A DNA stretch of 64,000 nt, taken from contig WPIO01000010.1 of the NCBI GenBank assembly GCA_009760855.2, positions 6,578,001 to 6,642,000 of the forward strand, read 5' to 3'. Positions 37,625 through 50,080 of this stretch are shown piece after piece (within the stretch, counting starts at the first letter, position 1; every line of letters starts with the position of its first letter). Under the pieces are notes generated by a model. It saw only the letters and a program-made list of their open reading frames with translations. It searched no databases and was not told the DNA's origin. Source of the stretch: Cristatella mucedo (lineage: Eukaryota; Bryozoa; Phylactolaemata; Cristatellidae). Both the position numbers and the translations under genes were made by a program.

Positions 37625-38312
37625 GAAGCTGCTGTGCTTGTTGGCCTATCGGCATGTGCAATCAGGTGCTCAAAGCTAGTGCAAAACTCTGCAGCTAGGT
37701 TTTTCTGTCGTGAGCCTCTCAGTCGCCACATCACTTCACTTATCTCGCCGACCTGCACTGGCTGCCAGTCAAATAACGGATCGACTTCGAGGTTTTGTCG
37801 CTCACTTTTAGGTCACTTCATTCCTTGGCTCCAGCCTACCTCTCAGATCTACTCCCCCACCAGGCCAAGCACCGCACCACCCACTTTTCAGAATCCGACA
37901 GCTTACAAATACCTTGTACAAACTTCAAATTTTTTGGAGACCGAGCATTTAGTTCGCCAGCTCCCAAAACCTGGAACTCACTCCCAAATTGTGTCACCAC
38001 ATTCCCCTGACTTGACCACATCTAAAAAGAAATTTAAAACACATCTATTTAGGACAACACTTTAGTGGGTCCCTGTGAATCGTCCCTTATGTCCTTATGG
38101 TGCTGACACTGAGCATGCTTCTATTAACCACACTTGCAGGTAGACCTTGTGCATGTCACTGTTAACCATGTTATTCTTGTTGTTCATCAAGCATGATGTT
38201 ACTCACCATTCACTCAAGCTTGCTTTTACAGCAAATGCAAAGTGCCTAAACAAATATTGAGCTCTCTGAGGGCACTTTATCAAGTGTATTATTATCATTT
38301 TCATTAATATTA
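37625..38312 (+). mobile_element. LINE family A, 3' part
   Basis: This has G-L-S-A-C-A-I-R, C-R-E-P-L-S-R-H-I-T, S-L-T-F-R-S-L-H-S-L-A-P-A-Y-L-S-D and the tail 'gagctctctgagggcactttatcaag' with ATT/ATC repeats. It is 5'-truncated and one of the better preserved copies. Confidence 0.92.
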
Positions 38313-38770
38313 CAGAGAATTTAATAAATGACTGTAATCAAGGTCGTTTCATCTACTGCTGCAGAGGTGACAGATGATGGCAGCAGTGGGCACCTGGTGG
38401 CCCGAATAGACTGGTAACGGCACAGGAATCTGAGATCTTCTTCACTATTTCTGGAGACTGAAAGACTCAGAATCGTTGTGCAGTTAAAACATACTCAGCC
38501 ATAACTTGCCACAAGAAGTGACAGCTGATTGTGAGCTAGTTATTGAATAATTAGGCACTCAAGCCAGGGCAAGAGCTTTAAGCAGCTCGAAGCGGTCCTT
38601 AGGTTTCAATCTAAAAACGAAGCCCAGAATATGACATCGGACCTTACCGTAGTTTGAAAATTTTGGCTGTAGTCCAGATCTTAAAAGCTGGTCTCTACAG
38701 TACGCTAAGACTCAAGTTGTTAACTGAGTAGTCATTGGAACCCAGCTGTGCAATTTAAGTTGGACTTCGC
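38313..38770. other. Unassigned sequence
   Basis: Nothing recognised. Confidence 0.4.
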
Positions 38771-39235
38771 CTTTCTCCGACGTAGTTCGGTCCCTCACTT
38801 CTCTTGAATGTGAGTACAGCTTGTTCGCATGCTCAGGTCCTGTGTGGACAATAAGTTAGCTGTTCCATTTTTTTGCTTAAAGACCGCTGGCGACAGAAGC
38901 TTTAGCTCTGGATGTCCTAGACTGTGGAACTCGCTCCTACTATTACTTCCACGACAACTACTCTACTGCTGCCGACTACGGCTCATCCATTTCAGCGGTC
39001 CTGAGCTGCTACTTGTATGCTACTCACTAACTCAACTGCTCTCCTGATTCTGCTATGCTTCCCACTTTCTCTTTGTTGCGTGAGACGAAGTCTGTTGGCT
39101 ACCGAGTGCGTACCGAAAGCCGCTTAGGCTGTGAGTCGGCTATACAAAACTCTCCTGTGTAACACCCACATGGTCTTCATGACTTTGTGGAGTTACAGAC
39201 GGAGATACATTACATACATTACATTGCATTACTTA
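38770..39235 (+). mobile_element. LINE family B, 3' end with CATTA-type tail
   Basis: This has 'aaagaccgctggcgacagaagctttagctctgg', 'tcctgagctgctacttg' and the tail 'gactttgtggagttacagacgg', then repeated 'acattacat' units (39205-39232). This copy shows the family B tail most clearly. Confidence 0.92.
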
Positions 39236-41200
39236 GTTAAGGCCACTTAGTCTGAACCCCAAAACGTTTGATTTCATTATTCCGGTGGAGCCTACTCTTG
39301 GTCGCTATCCTTAGGCTAGCCCGTCTTCTTTCTTCGGCTTAACCGCCAGGTTTGCTTTTTAGTTAATTTACTGCATTACTCTGCAAATTCTAAAGTTCGT
39401 ATATGATGTTAGTATTGTCGTTTTCTAGAGAGTCTATTTTAGGCCTCAAACAGTTCTCACTGTCCGATTGACTTCATCACTTCCATCGAATTGAATAACA
39501 GGTCCCAGCGGATTTTCCTGTGCATCGCATTCGCTCCGAGTGCTCCAATCAGAGCTGATAAAATGCCGGCAATCACGGCTATTAGCGAGATTATTTGCCT
39601 TCCTAGACTAGGGGAACAGCTACTATCTTGACCCCGTAAGCTCCACTACTGACCAAACGTTTCTAGTTCGTGTCCTGCCTAGTCACTGTTTGCAATGACT
39701 TGTCCTCATTTAAGTCATAGCTAATGAAGTAACTGTTCGGTCAGCTTTTCCTTCGTCCCAGTGAACTTGTCTTTTTATTTCCCAATACTTCGGTTTAAAT
39801 TTGCACGACTCGGTGCGCGTTAGAAGCCTGTGATCGTTTGACCGGAAACCATGAGTGGCTTTAGGTTTACTTTAGCGTGTTGACCAGACAAAAATCACGA
39901 ATTTTCACTCTTGCACGCTTGATTCCGTACATGTCACTACTTCTTGGCTGTAGATTCTCCTCCAGTGAGTTGCTTAGTGCGTTCATGGAGATTTATTGCT
40001 CTGATAGTGCTTTACCAGTGCCTAATAAGTAGTACTACTATTTGTACAGTGCTTCATTTTAAATGAAAATATTATGGATTGTGTAAAGGAAGGTAATATC
40101 ACTCGTGCGAAAAGAGGCGATATAATTCAACATAGCACGGATAAGAATGCAGTTGCCCACGGCAAGTCAGATGTAAGAGAGCTGAAGCCTCTGCACATTT
40201 TCTCAGCATAAAGAAGTTGCTATGTTCAAGTAAAAAATAGAGCTAATCAAACTGCCAATTAACGTAGTGCTAGACATCCCTAGTGAAAGCTTGATACACA
40301 GATAGGACCAAGATATTTGGATTGAGACTATAAATAGCTCACGAACCTATCAGTGCAAAATAAACCTTGTGCAGAAAAGTTGGTGTGGCCACTAGTACTA
40401 CAATTTGAGAATATTTTTTTAACAGCCTTAGTTTCACAGTAGCAGACGGATAGCCCTGCTTCTTGCAGCGGACAACAAAGGATCGCATGCTGCAGAACTC
40501 GAACCCGCGAACAGGATCGTGAAGAGCAAGCACGTCTGCATAAAACTTAGCAAAAGCTGGTTTTTACGCCAATGCAAACTGCCTATTGCCATCCCACGCA
40601 TCCCAGGTTATTGCGGTCGCTTAGAAATTAAACTCATAAACCCTCAAAAGGCGACTTTTGGCTCTATCGGCTATCATTTTCCTTTAAAATCATGTTAATT
40701 TCGCGACAGACAATTAAGCAGTCGGTGTCCTAGTTTTTTCGCTCAATTCAACCTTTGGTTGTATTAAGTCAACATCAAGATTAACATGGCACGTCGGCTT
40801 CTCTGCAGCCAAGTAAGTCCGGCGAACAATGAAGCGTATTTTAAAACGAACTCTGTAACTTTTAACGTCATGTAGAACTAAATTGCAAGCTCTCGAAGGG
40901 CTGGCATGGCATACAAAGCAATGGGAAACGCAAGCGTAAATGAGTGACATGGTTGAGTTAGTCTGCAAGCAAAACTGAGAAACGAAAGCAGCTTACACAT
41001 TAAACGCGATCAAATAAAAGAGTGAAGCAAGTCGAATTGACTATTAAAAGTTACAAGCAGTCGTGTTTTATATAGTTTTCAAATCTTCCTTGCTAGTTGT
41101 ATTCGCTAAGCCACGACGAAATAACTTGGCTCTTCAAAGACACTTCAAACCAAACTATTTTAAGAAGAAGAGTATGTTAGTATTGCATTCACATTCAACT
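39236..41200. other. Unassigned sequence downstream of gene B
   Basis: No recognised gene. A 62-residue minus frame at 39645-39457 contains one strong hydrophobic segment (see findings). A SINE-like head lies at 40480-40545. Confidence 0.4.
40480..40545 (-). mobile_element. tRNA-like SINE head remnant
   Basis: The minus strand reads ACGTGCTTGCTC (40536-40525), then GGGTTCGAGTTC (40505-40494). The first block is identical to that in the SINE at 59878-60010, and the second is a B-box. No complete A box or tail is seen. Confidence 0.4.
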
Positions 41201-41202
41201 CT

Positions 41203-41208
41203 TTTATT
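41203..41208 (-). terminator. Candidate polyadenylation signal for gene B
   Basis: AATAAA on the minus strand, about 195 bases downstream of the gene B stop codon. Confidence 0.4.
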
Positions 41209-41402
41209 AATTTAGCTGAAATTATATTTTTTACGTGTACCCATCTAACAAACGCACACTCTGTCATTTCACTTGAAATAGCAATTGAGTAAAGTTTGTA
41301 TTAGGTGAACATGTCAGGCATGAAAGCAGAAATAGGAATTTGAATGCTCGTCTTTAGGCACGTCAATTCATCCCGAGTAATATTTTCTCCGCAGGAGTTA
41401 TA

Positions 41403-41702
41403 CTATACGTTGGAATTGTTGTTGGCATTGGTGCTTGTGGATGAAGCTGCAGCTGACGCTTCAGCGAGAACGCCTATGATGACTGCAATCGGTAGACCAA
41501 CCACTGTGGCGGCGATGTTGAGTGCTCCGACCTTATATCAGTAGGATTTCGCCTGCCCTTCATCTCCGGTGCATCCAACCTTGACTGAGAATATCTGTGC
41601 CACGATTCCTAGCGGCCAGAAGCTGCAGAGGAGATTGAATATAGACCGGCCAAGGTAGCCGTTTGGCGCCATGACTGTGACTGTTTGAGCGATGACGACT
41701 GG
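41403..41702 (-). pseudogene. Dispanin gene B, CD225 exon with in-frame TGA
   Basis: On the minus strand an acceptor (pyrimidine tract plus TTTTTAG, AG at 41704-41703) opens a phase-0 exon at 41702. It encodes P-V-V-I-A-Q, then S-I-F-N-L-L-C-S-F-W-P-L-G and F-S-V-K-V-G. A-L-N-I-A-A-T-V-V-G and a second hydrophobic segment follow, and it ends at TAG 41405-41403. This is the same domain and splice phase as gene A exon 2, on the opposite strand. A TGA at 41540-41538 interrupts the loop between the two hydrophobic segments, just after K-S-Y, and a CGA-to-TGA change at a CpG would explain it. The reading frame is otherwise intact through 98 other codons, so inactivation is recent, or the stop is a sequencing error or a variant. 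No first exon with the PPPAY motif was found to its right. The tail is short and Ser/Asn-rich, unlike gene A. Confidence 0.8.
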
Positions 41703-42607
41703 CTAAAAACGAGAATGCAGGCATGCTGGCAGTATTTGCGATTCCTTAACACTTTGTTCAACCAAGAGAAAACCATTTAGCAGTCTACTAAGCGTGCAAA
41801 TGCTCTCTCAGTAGAGTGCTTTGAGGTAAATATTTGCTCAAAAATATCAATGACAACGCTTCTAATCCAGCTTGGGTAAAGTGCCAAGAAACGCCAGTTT
41901 ACTTCTTTCGGGGGAGCAACACGCACACATTTTTTTAATCTGTATGCAATCTGAGCTCTTCTCTTTTCCATCTGGTAAACTCGCATGGCTGCGCTTGCCG
42001 TTTTGTATTACTGTGGTCAGATTAAACTTATAATGGAGCTTACTACGAGAGTATTTCCTGATATATACTCCACCATCATTTTATGAGGATTTATTCGTGA
42101 TAAATAATTGATTCATATTTAAAGTGACAATTAAGGAGCCCTACAACTATGGCAGTGCCGAGAATAAAATTATTGCTTCACGCTCGAAGTGGTGGACCGT
42201 AACTGCCATGGTTCTTATAGGCATTTATCTTTGAGATATTATTGTGAACGCTTACTTTTAAGTCTTGGAAGCACACAATTAATAGCAGAATAGTTGCAAA
42301 TTTTTCAAAACACACATACCAGCAGCGATATATTAGGCATCATTTTCTCTCCCACTATGGATTTTAAACAATGCGGCATGCATTTAATCATCTTGAAAAA
42401 ACGATCGGCCAAAATTTTAAGTAGTAATAATAATGGCAAAGCATAAATTGATGCATGCATATAGTAACTTTATATACTAATTCAACTGTACTCAGACTAG
42501 GTTATCCTTGCTGATTGCAATGGATTAAACGGGCTTGTAAGTGATATATTTAATCTTGCCAGCAGCGTGCTTAAAATTAGAACTACATATATCTATTCAA
42601 ATGTGTG

Positions 42608-42646
<39 letters not shown>

Positions 42647-42857
42647 TAACTTATTTCAAGAACCTTCTTTTGGTGCTTATTTTTCACAGAATCTCCTCAG
42701 CTACTACAGCACTCTCTAAAATCGTGGCTGCTTTACGATCCAATCTTGGCATGAGCCGTAGAAACCTCGTGCAGCAGTCGAAACTGAGGTGTACTGACAG
42801 CTGGCTTTGGGTATTCATGAAACGCAAAGTATACCACAATATAAAAACATAACTAAT
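41703..42857. other. Unassigned sequence upstream of gene B exon
   Basis: If gene B has an intron, this is its beginning. It contains a (TA)n tract at 42611-42643. No first exon recognised. Confidence 0.4.
42611..42643. repeat. (TA)n microsatellite
   Basis: About 33 bp of TA repeats. Confidence 0.95.
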
Positions 42858-42990
42858 TTGCATAGCGCCCCAAGAGAACCTAATATATATTCAGGAGCAT
42901 CTCATATGGGCTCGAACCCACTACCTTAACCAGACCTTGGTCCGGCGAGAACCTTAACTGCTAGATCAAAACAATGGCTTACCCCCTAGT
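42858..42990 (-). mobile_element. tRNA-derived SINE with LINE-A-like 3' end
   Basis: The minus strand has an A-box-like TAGCAGTTAAGG (42963-42952). About 35 bases on is GGGTTCGAGCCC (42920-42909), a full B box. The body then ends in 'aggttctcttggggcgctatgcaaat', which parallels the LINE family A 3' end (ttctctgagggcgctttatcaa). A SINE with a tRNA promoter and a borrowed LINE tail fits. Confidence 0.75.
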
Positions 42991-43660
42991 GGTTTTGGTG
43001 CTCGCATTAATCACTGCAAGGTTTAAATTGGAAGTATTTCAAGACCACCTTGGTGCGCTCTAACCACGTGGATTACGTAAAGCGCCGAATAAATGATTAA
43101 CGTCTCTTACTACACTATACAAATGAGTTACTTGCATACCTTGAAGACTTGTATCTTCATTTAAACCTGGTTTAGCTTGCCATGAATATCTAATGCAATA
43201 AATTTGAAACCAAAATGTTGCTAACAATAGCAGGTAAATTAGTGACAATCTTACATATTCTTCAATCTGTAAGACCTGCACATCTCTAAACAATGCTAGG
43301 GCTCTGTAAGGCTGACAGCATATACATGTAGATACAGTAGTCTACTTGCACTTTAACAGTCATTGTAAGATGTTTAGCTTCATTACTAATAGTAAACTGA
43401 CAATTGATGTTTACTAAAAGCGATGTCTTAGGGTTGGCTGCCATCATATTTATCTAATCATGCATTATTGCCAATCAGTATCTGGATGATTTAGGCAGCA
43501 ATCATCCTGGTCTTCCGTTTTTTAAAGGTATTCTAAAAATATTACTATAATGAACCTTTTTAGGGAGCCTTAAGAAAACCATACATGTATCAAAGAGTTT
43601 TACAACTCGATGCAACATAAGTAACAGGCTAAGAACTAATGACAGGTAAGGTCACTTTCA
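42991..43660. other. Unassigned sequence
   Basis: Nothing recognised. Confidence 0.4.
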
Positions 43661-44450
43661 TTGAGATGATCGCTAAAGCCCTAATAGTACGAACCCTTGT
43701 TAGCCGTGCCAAATAACGTAGGAAAAGATTATAGTCACACAGAAATAGAAAATTTTACTGGCTTTTAGAGAAAATGAGCATAAATCTCGTGTCCTTAACT
43801 GAGCTTTGAATGAAATGAAGTCAGCACAGGTGGTGAAATAAGCCGGAAGTTAGTTCCAGGATTTCGATGCATGCGACCTCAAGTCCCTATCACGGACAGG
43901 TTCCATTCAATTCCAGGATCGAAGAAAGGATGTGGAGCGGTTTGTTAGAGAGCACACTGGTGCATTAAAGCGATTTTTAAGCAAGAAAAAGAACCTCGAA
44001 AAAATATATTAATAGGTAAAATATGATTTGATTGGTTACAGCATACAGAGGAGGTAATCGCAATCCAGGCGCTTGCATGAGCCAGAGGGCTGAGACTACG
44101 ACCTTGACTGTTGCAGATGAACAGCTTAATCCCTGGGATAAACTAGAGGTGATTAAAAGTCCATGTAATGCTTGAGGGGGAGCTTGTGAAGCTCACTCTC
44201 TAGCACTGTGACGTTAGAACCACACATTTGGGGGTATACGAGATGAGCAAGCCAGGCTCAGATTTGCATCACTTGCCGCAGTTTAGGGCACACAAGTTCC
44301 AAATAAAGTGAATCTCGAGACAAAAGCAGAGAGAGCATACTGGGTTAGCTGTGGCTCCTTATCTTAGCATGTCCTATGTCTGTCATTGTTCCACGGCACA
44401 TCTTGGATGACGTGACAGTGTAAGCAACGCACATATCAAATGACGTCATT
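43660..44450 (-). mobile_element. Diverged LINE 3' region, minus strand (possible third family)
   Basis: The order of 'gaagttagttccaggatttcgatgcatgcgacc' and its neighbours parallels the reverse complement of the family A S-W-N-S-L-P segment. The rest does not align by eye to families A or B. It is most likely a related but separate L2/CR1-like family. Confidence 0.45.
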
Positions 44451-45350
44451 TTGGAACAGCATGCTCACAATATCACAAAACCTCACTAGACTGACGATGG
44501 CTAACCTCTCTCAACGAGATCATACAGGTTCAGGTGATGCATGGGCTTCAAATATATATTAGGCTGTCTTATTGTCGTTAACTTTCAGGAACTTAAGTGG
44601 CAATCCAAGTTTGATGCTTACATTTAACCTGCTGTCTGAGCCACTTATGGGTGTACTATTCAGCAGACGGGGACCTGCATAAAGTGGTGGTAAAAATTAG
44701 TGATTATAGCTTGCAATTTCAAGATGGCTTCGCAAGCTTCAACTTATGAAACTAGATAAGTTGATAGTGCAATCTGCAAAGCCCCACACTTATAATTACT
44801 AGCAGTATATCGGGTGTGTATCTAGCATGCAGTCCTAATACCCGAAAAACCTCACTCCAGCACTCATTCCGGACTATTGAGATTGGCCACTCTCAGGCAC
44901 TTGCTTAAGAAGAGGTATACTGGCCAGGCTCTAAGTTCATATTTCAAGAACTCTCTGTGCCTTTGGTTCCGGGTAACTTCCTCTATCTCTCTTGCCCTCG
45001 GCTTATCTGCTAGCAATCTCTCTATATCTATACTCCCACTTCTTTTTCTGAATGTTAATTTTCTTCAGCCTCTGTTCTTACTTTTTTCTACATCGTTTTA
45101 AACTTTCTCTTTCTAAGTTTCACTCTGGTTTCCGTTTTCTTTTGGCCCTGGCTCTTTTTCTCTTTCTATTGGCAGAACTATCAGTGCGTCTAATTCCCTT
45201 TATTCCTTCATCTTTTTTCTTCTCTCTTAGCTTTGGTGTCCAAAAGATTCTTACTAGGCCCAAGTGGACTAGCCGTTGTCAAACTTTATTAACTTAGTTT
45301 TACCCAGTTTTGTGTTCCTTAGAATCACTCGTTGGAATCTATTGTTTTTA
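44451..45350. other. Unassigned sequence with a pyrimidine-rich patch
   Basis: Bases 44960-45230 (+) are T/C-rich and give leucine/phenylalanine-rich open frames that are composition artefacts. No gene recognised. Confidence 0.4.
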
Positions 45351-46054
45351 GTCTCTCCCAAAACAAGACGCCAATGATGGCAGTAATCATTCGCCCATAG
45401 GTACCAAATCCTCGTATATCTCACATTTCTCGCTTTTCCTCTCGATTCTGTGTGTGTAATTAATTGAAATTTTCTCGGTACTGATTTACTTTTAAATTGA
45501 CCACTTAACTAACGACTTAAGTGTGAATTTCGTGCACAGATTCTCTTTTTTAGTGGCTCATGTGCATTAACCCTCCCCAATAAGGGTCTAATACTCTATC
45601 AAATATTTTCGAACAACGGTATGATGTAATCCCTATTATAACAAATTCTGCACAAAAATACCACATGGGGTTCTCATGTACTCTTTATTGTGTATGCACA
45701 TCTTCACAACCAAACTAATCAAGAGCATTTACATTGATGCTGTCCGTGAGAATATATTTGCCTCGCCCCTGCCGCTCAATCGCCTTTCCGATCCGTCATC
45801 ATTATTAGAAAGCTACAGCATCGCACTAGCAGGTATGCGAGACGAGTTTGCTCCTCTGACTAAGCCCATAGTTTGCCCTTACCCACAGGGTTTTCGGATT
45901 ACCATAGACGTTTAACTAGCTACATCTACTAAGTTTAAGCTTGGGAGGACAGGACTATCTATCCACGGGTCACACTAGGACAACGGTAGGTCATACCAAT
46001 CGATCGTAGCATTGGCAGTGTTTAAACTCTATAAAACCATTGTTCAAAAATAAT

Positions 46055-46190
46055 ATTAATACACTTGATGAGGCGCCCTTAGAGTATTCAATTTCTTTTT
46101 AAGCACTTTACATCGAAGATTGCAGATTCAAAATGAAAAATGCTCATGCATACTATCATTTATCTGCTTAACGGCTACCATGTTACCTCC
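46055..46190 (-). mobile_element. Nested LINE family A 3' end
   Basis: 'acttgatgaggcgcccttagagtattcaatttc' is the reverse complement of the family A tail and sits inside the plus-strand copy. Confidence 0.75.
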
Positions 46191-47028
46191 TTACTAGGTG
46201 ATCCTTCTAATGGTCCACCTTATTGTTTCTCTAGCCTCTTTTTCAGCTAGATAGAAAATGTCAGAGAGTGCATCCCTAAGACAGCAGCATTCCTCTGGAC
46301 TCCTATTCCTCAATAAAAACTTCACTTGATCCTCTGCCTCTATTCCCTGCAGAAACCCAATTTCTACACTCAATGAGACCACTAGTGAATTCATCGTGAA
46401 GTTCTTCTCCCAGTCTAAGAAGATTGCTAGTACTACTAGTCATCTAGACCCTAAAACCATTGTCCAACTTAGACAATGCATGAACATGCTGCTTCCATGC
46501 GAGGAAACATCTGGCCGTACCCTTAGATGTTATCCCTGCACCTTTCAATGAGGCTGTAGCTTGACCATTAATATCCATACTGGACCAAGAGTTCCGTCGA
46601 GTTTCTCCTCTACCGTCCCTATTAACTACATTGAAATGAGTTGTGACACGCCAGCTAAACTATTACATTAAAACGTCAAGGCTAGCAATAAAGTCCTAAT
46701 CTGGTTCCACAGCTTATCACTTCACAGAGGCAGCTTTGCTTCGATTTTATAATGACCTTCTCGGAAATGCAGGCTTAGGTAAATTCCCGATTCTCGCTTT
46801 GTTTGATCTTTCAGCTGAGCTCCCAACTATTAATACTGTCAAGTCCTTCTCAAGCGCCTCTCATATCCCATGCATGACTGGCACTGCACTAAGTAGTTAT
46901 GCTTCAATCATATTGCTTTACTCCACAGTATTTATGTGCATTTACGCCGATGACTGGGGGAACCTCTGAAATACGGGTTATCTCTGGGCTTGGTACTTTT
47001 TCCGCTTCTTTTGATTACATAGACTCTC

Positions 47029-47030
<2 letters not shown>

Positions 47031-47078
<48 letters not shown>

Positions 47079-47089
47079 ACTCCCTTTCA

Positions 47090-47124
<35 letters not shown>

Positions 47125-47150
47125 TCGCTCTCTCTCTCTCTCGCTCTATC
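47031..47150. repeat. (CT)n microsatellite inside LINE RT
   Basis: About 120 bp of CT repeats with short interruptions. It falls between the segment encoding the end of P-L-L-F-x-x-x-x-x-L-P-L and the F-Y-A-D-D region. Confidence 0.95.
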
Positions 47151-48380
47151 TTGTCACGGTGACTGCCAGCACAACGTTGGATATCATTTCTATGTATATG
47201 ACACTCGTTTGAATGTACTTGTTTCTACTTTTGCTATAATCCTTAACAGCTCTCTACCACATCGAATTCTCTCAACTCCTTTGCTGCATGTATTGATAAC
47301 ATCCACATATGAATTCCAAAAAGCTTTTAGGAATTGAATGAAGCTTAAACAATTTCAATATTTATTTCCAAACTAAACGTGACTCAAAAATTGGAAAACT
47401 TAATGCTCTCAGCCGGTTTTGCCTGCATATCGTCTGTTGAATCTGCGTGAAATCTAGGTGCCCTGTTCCTGGGCGACTTTTCATTAGACGATCGCATGAG
47501 CTCCACTGTATAGCCTGCCTACTTTCAACTACATAAAATTGCTTAAATCGGGCTTGCTTAGTCAGGAATACTAAATCTAAAGTGGTTCCTGCATATTTGA
47601 AATCCCAATTCGATATCATTAACTCACTGCTTGCTGACCTACAGGCCTGTGCAATCAAGCACAGACAGCTGGGGCAAAACTCAGCAGCTATGCTTGTCTA
47701 CATTGCTCAAATTCGGGCTTGCTGGAATCCACTATCTCAACTTCCCTGCACATTTGTGACATCCCGTCTTGATTTATGTAACTCACTACGCGCTAGTCTA
47801 TTGCGATCAAGGCCGTTTGCAATCAAGGGCTGACAGCCAGTGCGAAACACTGCAGCTAGGCTCGTCTGTCCTAAGCGTCGTGGCAACCACATCACACTAC
47901 TTCTCGCTTACCTTAGCTGGCTTCCAATCATACAGTGCAACGACTTCAAGGTTCCGTCACTTGAGTTAATGTCCATTAATTCTCTGACTCCAGCATACCT
48001 ATCATAACTACTCCTCCACAACAGGAAGAATCGTACAACCGATTTTTCTGACTCGACTCATTAAGCCATTCTTCGTACGAACCTCAAAACCATTGGAAAC
48101 AGTGCCTTTAGTTAAAATGTGTCTAAAGCCCGGAATACAGAACCGTTGCATATCACAACGTCTCATGAAGGGACGAGATTTAAAAAGAAGCTTAGAATCC
48201 TGATGTCTTTTACAGCCTGTAGTGGGTCTTTGCCATACGCTTTTTGTATGCTTGTACCTGCTTAAGTTGTGCCTGCTGCTTGGGGATTGTTCCAAGAATT
48301 ATTTGGAATGCTTTCTATAAATAATTTTTTTATAGTGCCTAAAAAGAAATAAATTTCTCTGAGGGTTCTCTCTCTCTCTC

Positions 48381-48522
<142 letters not shown>

Positions 48523-48594
48523 TTAATATTATCATCATTTTAATATACAGAGAATAAATTAACTGAGTATGCTATGTAGTGTATGGATATTTTT

Positions 48595-49175
48595 ATTATC
48601 GTTATTTTCTGCCGTGAGCATTGCTGTGGCCACATCACACCACTGCTCACCGACCTGCACTTGCCCGATCAAGCCGCCTGTTTACTTCAAGGCTCTGTTC
48701 CAAAGCTATACAATCCTTCATTCTCTGGATCTAGGCAATCGAAGCATCTTTATCACCTGCTTTTCTAAAATCAAATAAATTAGCTGTACCTTGTACGTAC
48801 CTCAAATCCGCAGGAGATCGTACCGATTGTTGGTATGCTCCCAAAGCCTGGTAAGCAGTTCTGACTGGCGTCACGACATTCCCTGACTTGATAAAACTAA
48901 AAAGCTAAAACTGCATCCGTTTAGCATAGCATTTAATGGGTTATTTTAAATTTAACTTGTGCATGCTAATGCCTGCAAAAACTGTTGAGGATACAGCTAT
49001 CCATTTCTACATGTTGTTTACACTTTGCATGTTACCTCTAATGACATATGTTTTCTGACATTGTGCTTGTTACAGTTAACCATTTGATCAAGCTTCCTAT
49101 AGTGCATACATAGGGTGCCTAGAAAGAGATTGAATTCTCTAAGTGCGCAATACTAGAGTAATAACATTATTATTG
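48595..49175 (+). mobile_element. LINE family A, 3' part
   Basis: This encodes a degraded C-x-H-I-T-P-L-L-x-D-L-H segment at 48600-48660 and ends at 'gattgaattctctaagtgcgc' with ATT repeats. Confidence 0.8.
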
Positions 49176-49179
49176 ATAA

Positions 49180-50080
49180 ATTCTAAATTGAGAGACAAAA
49201 CCTTGAGCTTGATATGCTGCTTGATTGGAAACTAGTGAAGCAGAGGGTCTAATGTGTGGCGTCATATGTCATCATCACGAGTAATAAAACTGACTGCAAA
49301 GTTGTGTAAAAGCTGTAGGTACCTTTTAGTATATGTTAGAAGAAACTCAAGCAATCATTTTTTTAAGTCAAAGAGAGATTTCAGAAAATAAAGTGGCAAA
49401 CTTATACGTAGTATTCAAACATGTGTCGGCCAGAATTTTTGCAGAGATAAGTAGCCTTAAGTAGGCAGATTTGAATTTGCATATGATTTGTTTGTCCTGT
49501 AAAACGTCACTTTGGAGCACTACAGTTAGATGTCGTGCTCATGCAATGTAATGTGATGTATCTCCGTCTTTAACTCCACAAAGCCATCAATACTATGTGG
49601 TTGTTAGGCAGCAGAGTTTTTTATAGCTCACTCACAGCCTAAGCGGCTTTCGGTATGCATGCTATAGAAGACATTATTCTTGAGCCCAGCTCTAGGATTT
49701 ACTTTTGACTGTATCTGAGTGAATATGCTAGCCTACTGATTATAAGTTGATTTCGTCGTCATTCATTTTATGAACGCTTGATGTTACCTAAACGATAACT
49801 TCAGAGCTACACGCAGTACGGTAGTTGACATAGTTTGACCATCTGAAAGGCAGGTAGTGACCAAAGCAGATCAACAGCTATATGTCATCTTCATTTAAAT
49901 GATAGCCTACATGGTGAGTAAACATTGAATATGCAAAACAATCAGTACAAACGAGGATAAAGAATTGAAACAAGCCATGGACCGCGTGGTACCTCTTCTA
50001 CCCATTTAAATCAATGCTCTGAAGTATCCTTCTGAGAAAGAACGTAATTCTATACATAGCAGTGACATTGAGGCGCAAGC
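49180..50080 (-). mobile_element. LINE family A, minus strand, split by a family B insertion
   Basis: Bases 49180-49545 match the reverse complement of the family A post-RT region ('tgcttgattggaaactagtgaagc'). Bases 49675 to about 50080 continue the same element ('ttcgtcgtcattcattttatgaacg'). A family B 3' end sits between the two halves. Confidence 0.65.
49545..49672 (-). mobile_element. Nested LINE family B 3' end
   Basis: 'taatgtgatgtatctccgtctttaactccacaaagcc' and 'cctaagcggctttcggtatgcat' are the reverse complement of the family B tail. They are inserted in the family A copy, so this family B insertion is younger than that copy. Confidence 0.8.

Noticed and set aside
41344-41544. Plus-strand Ala-rich 66-residue frame
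   Set aside because: Antisense shadow of the gene B CD225 exon.
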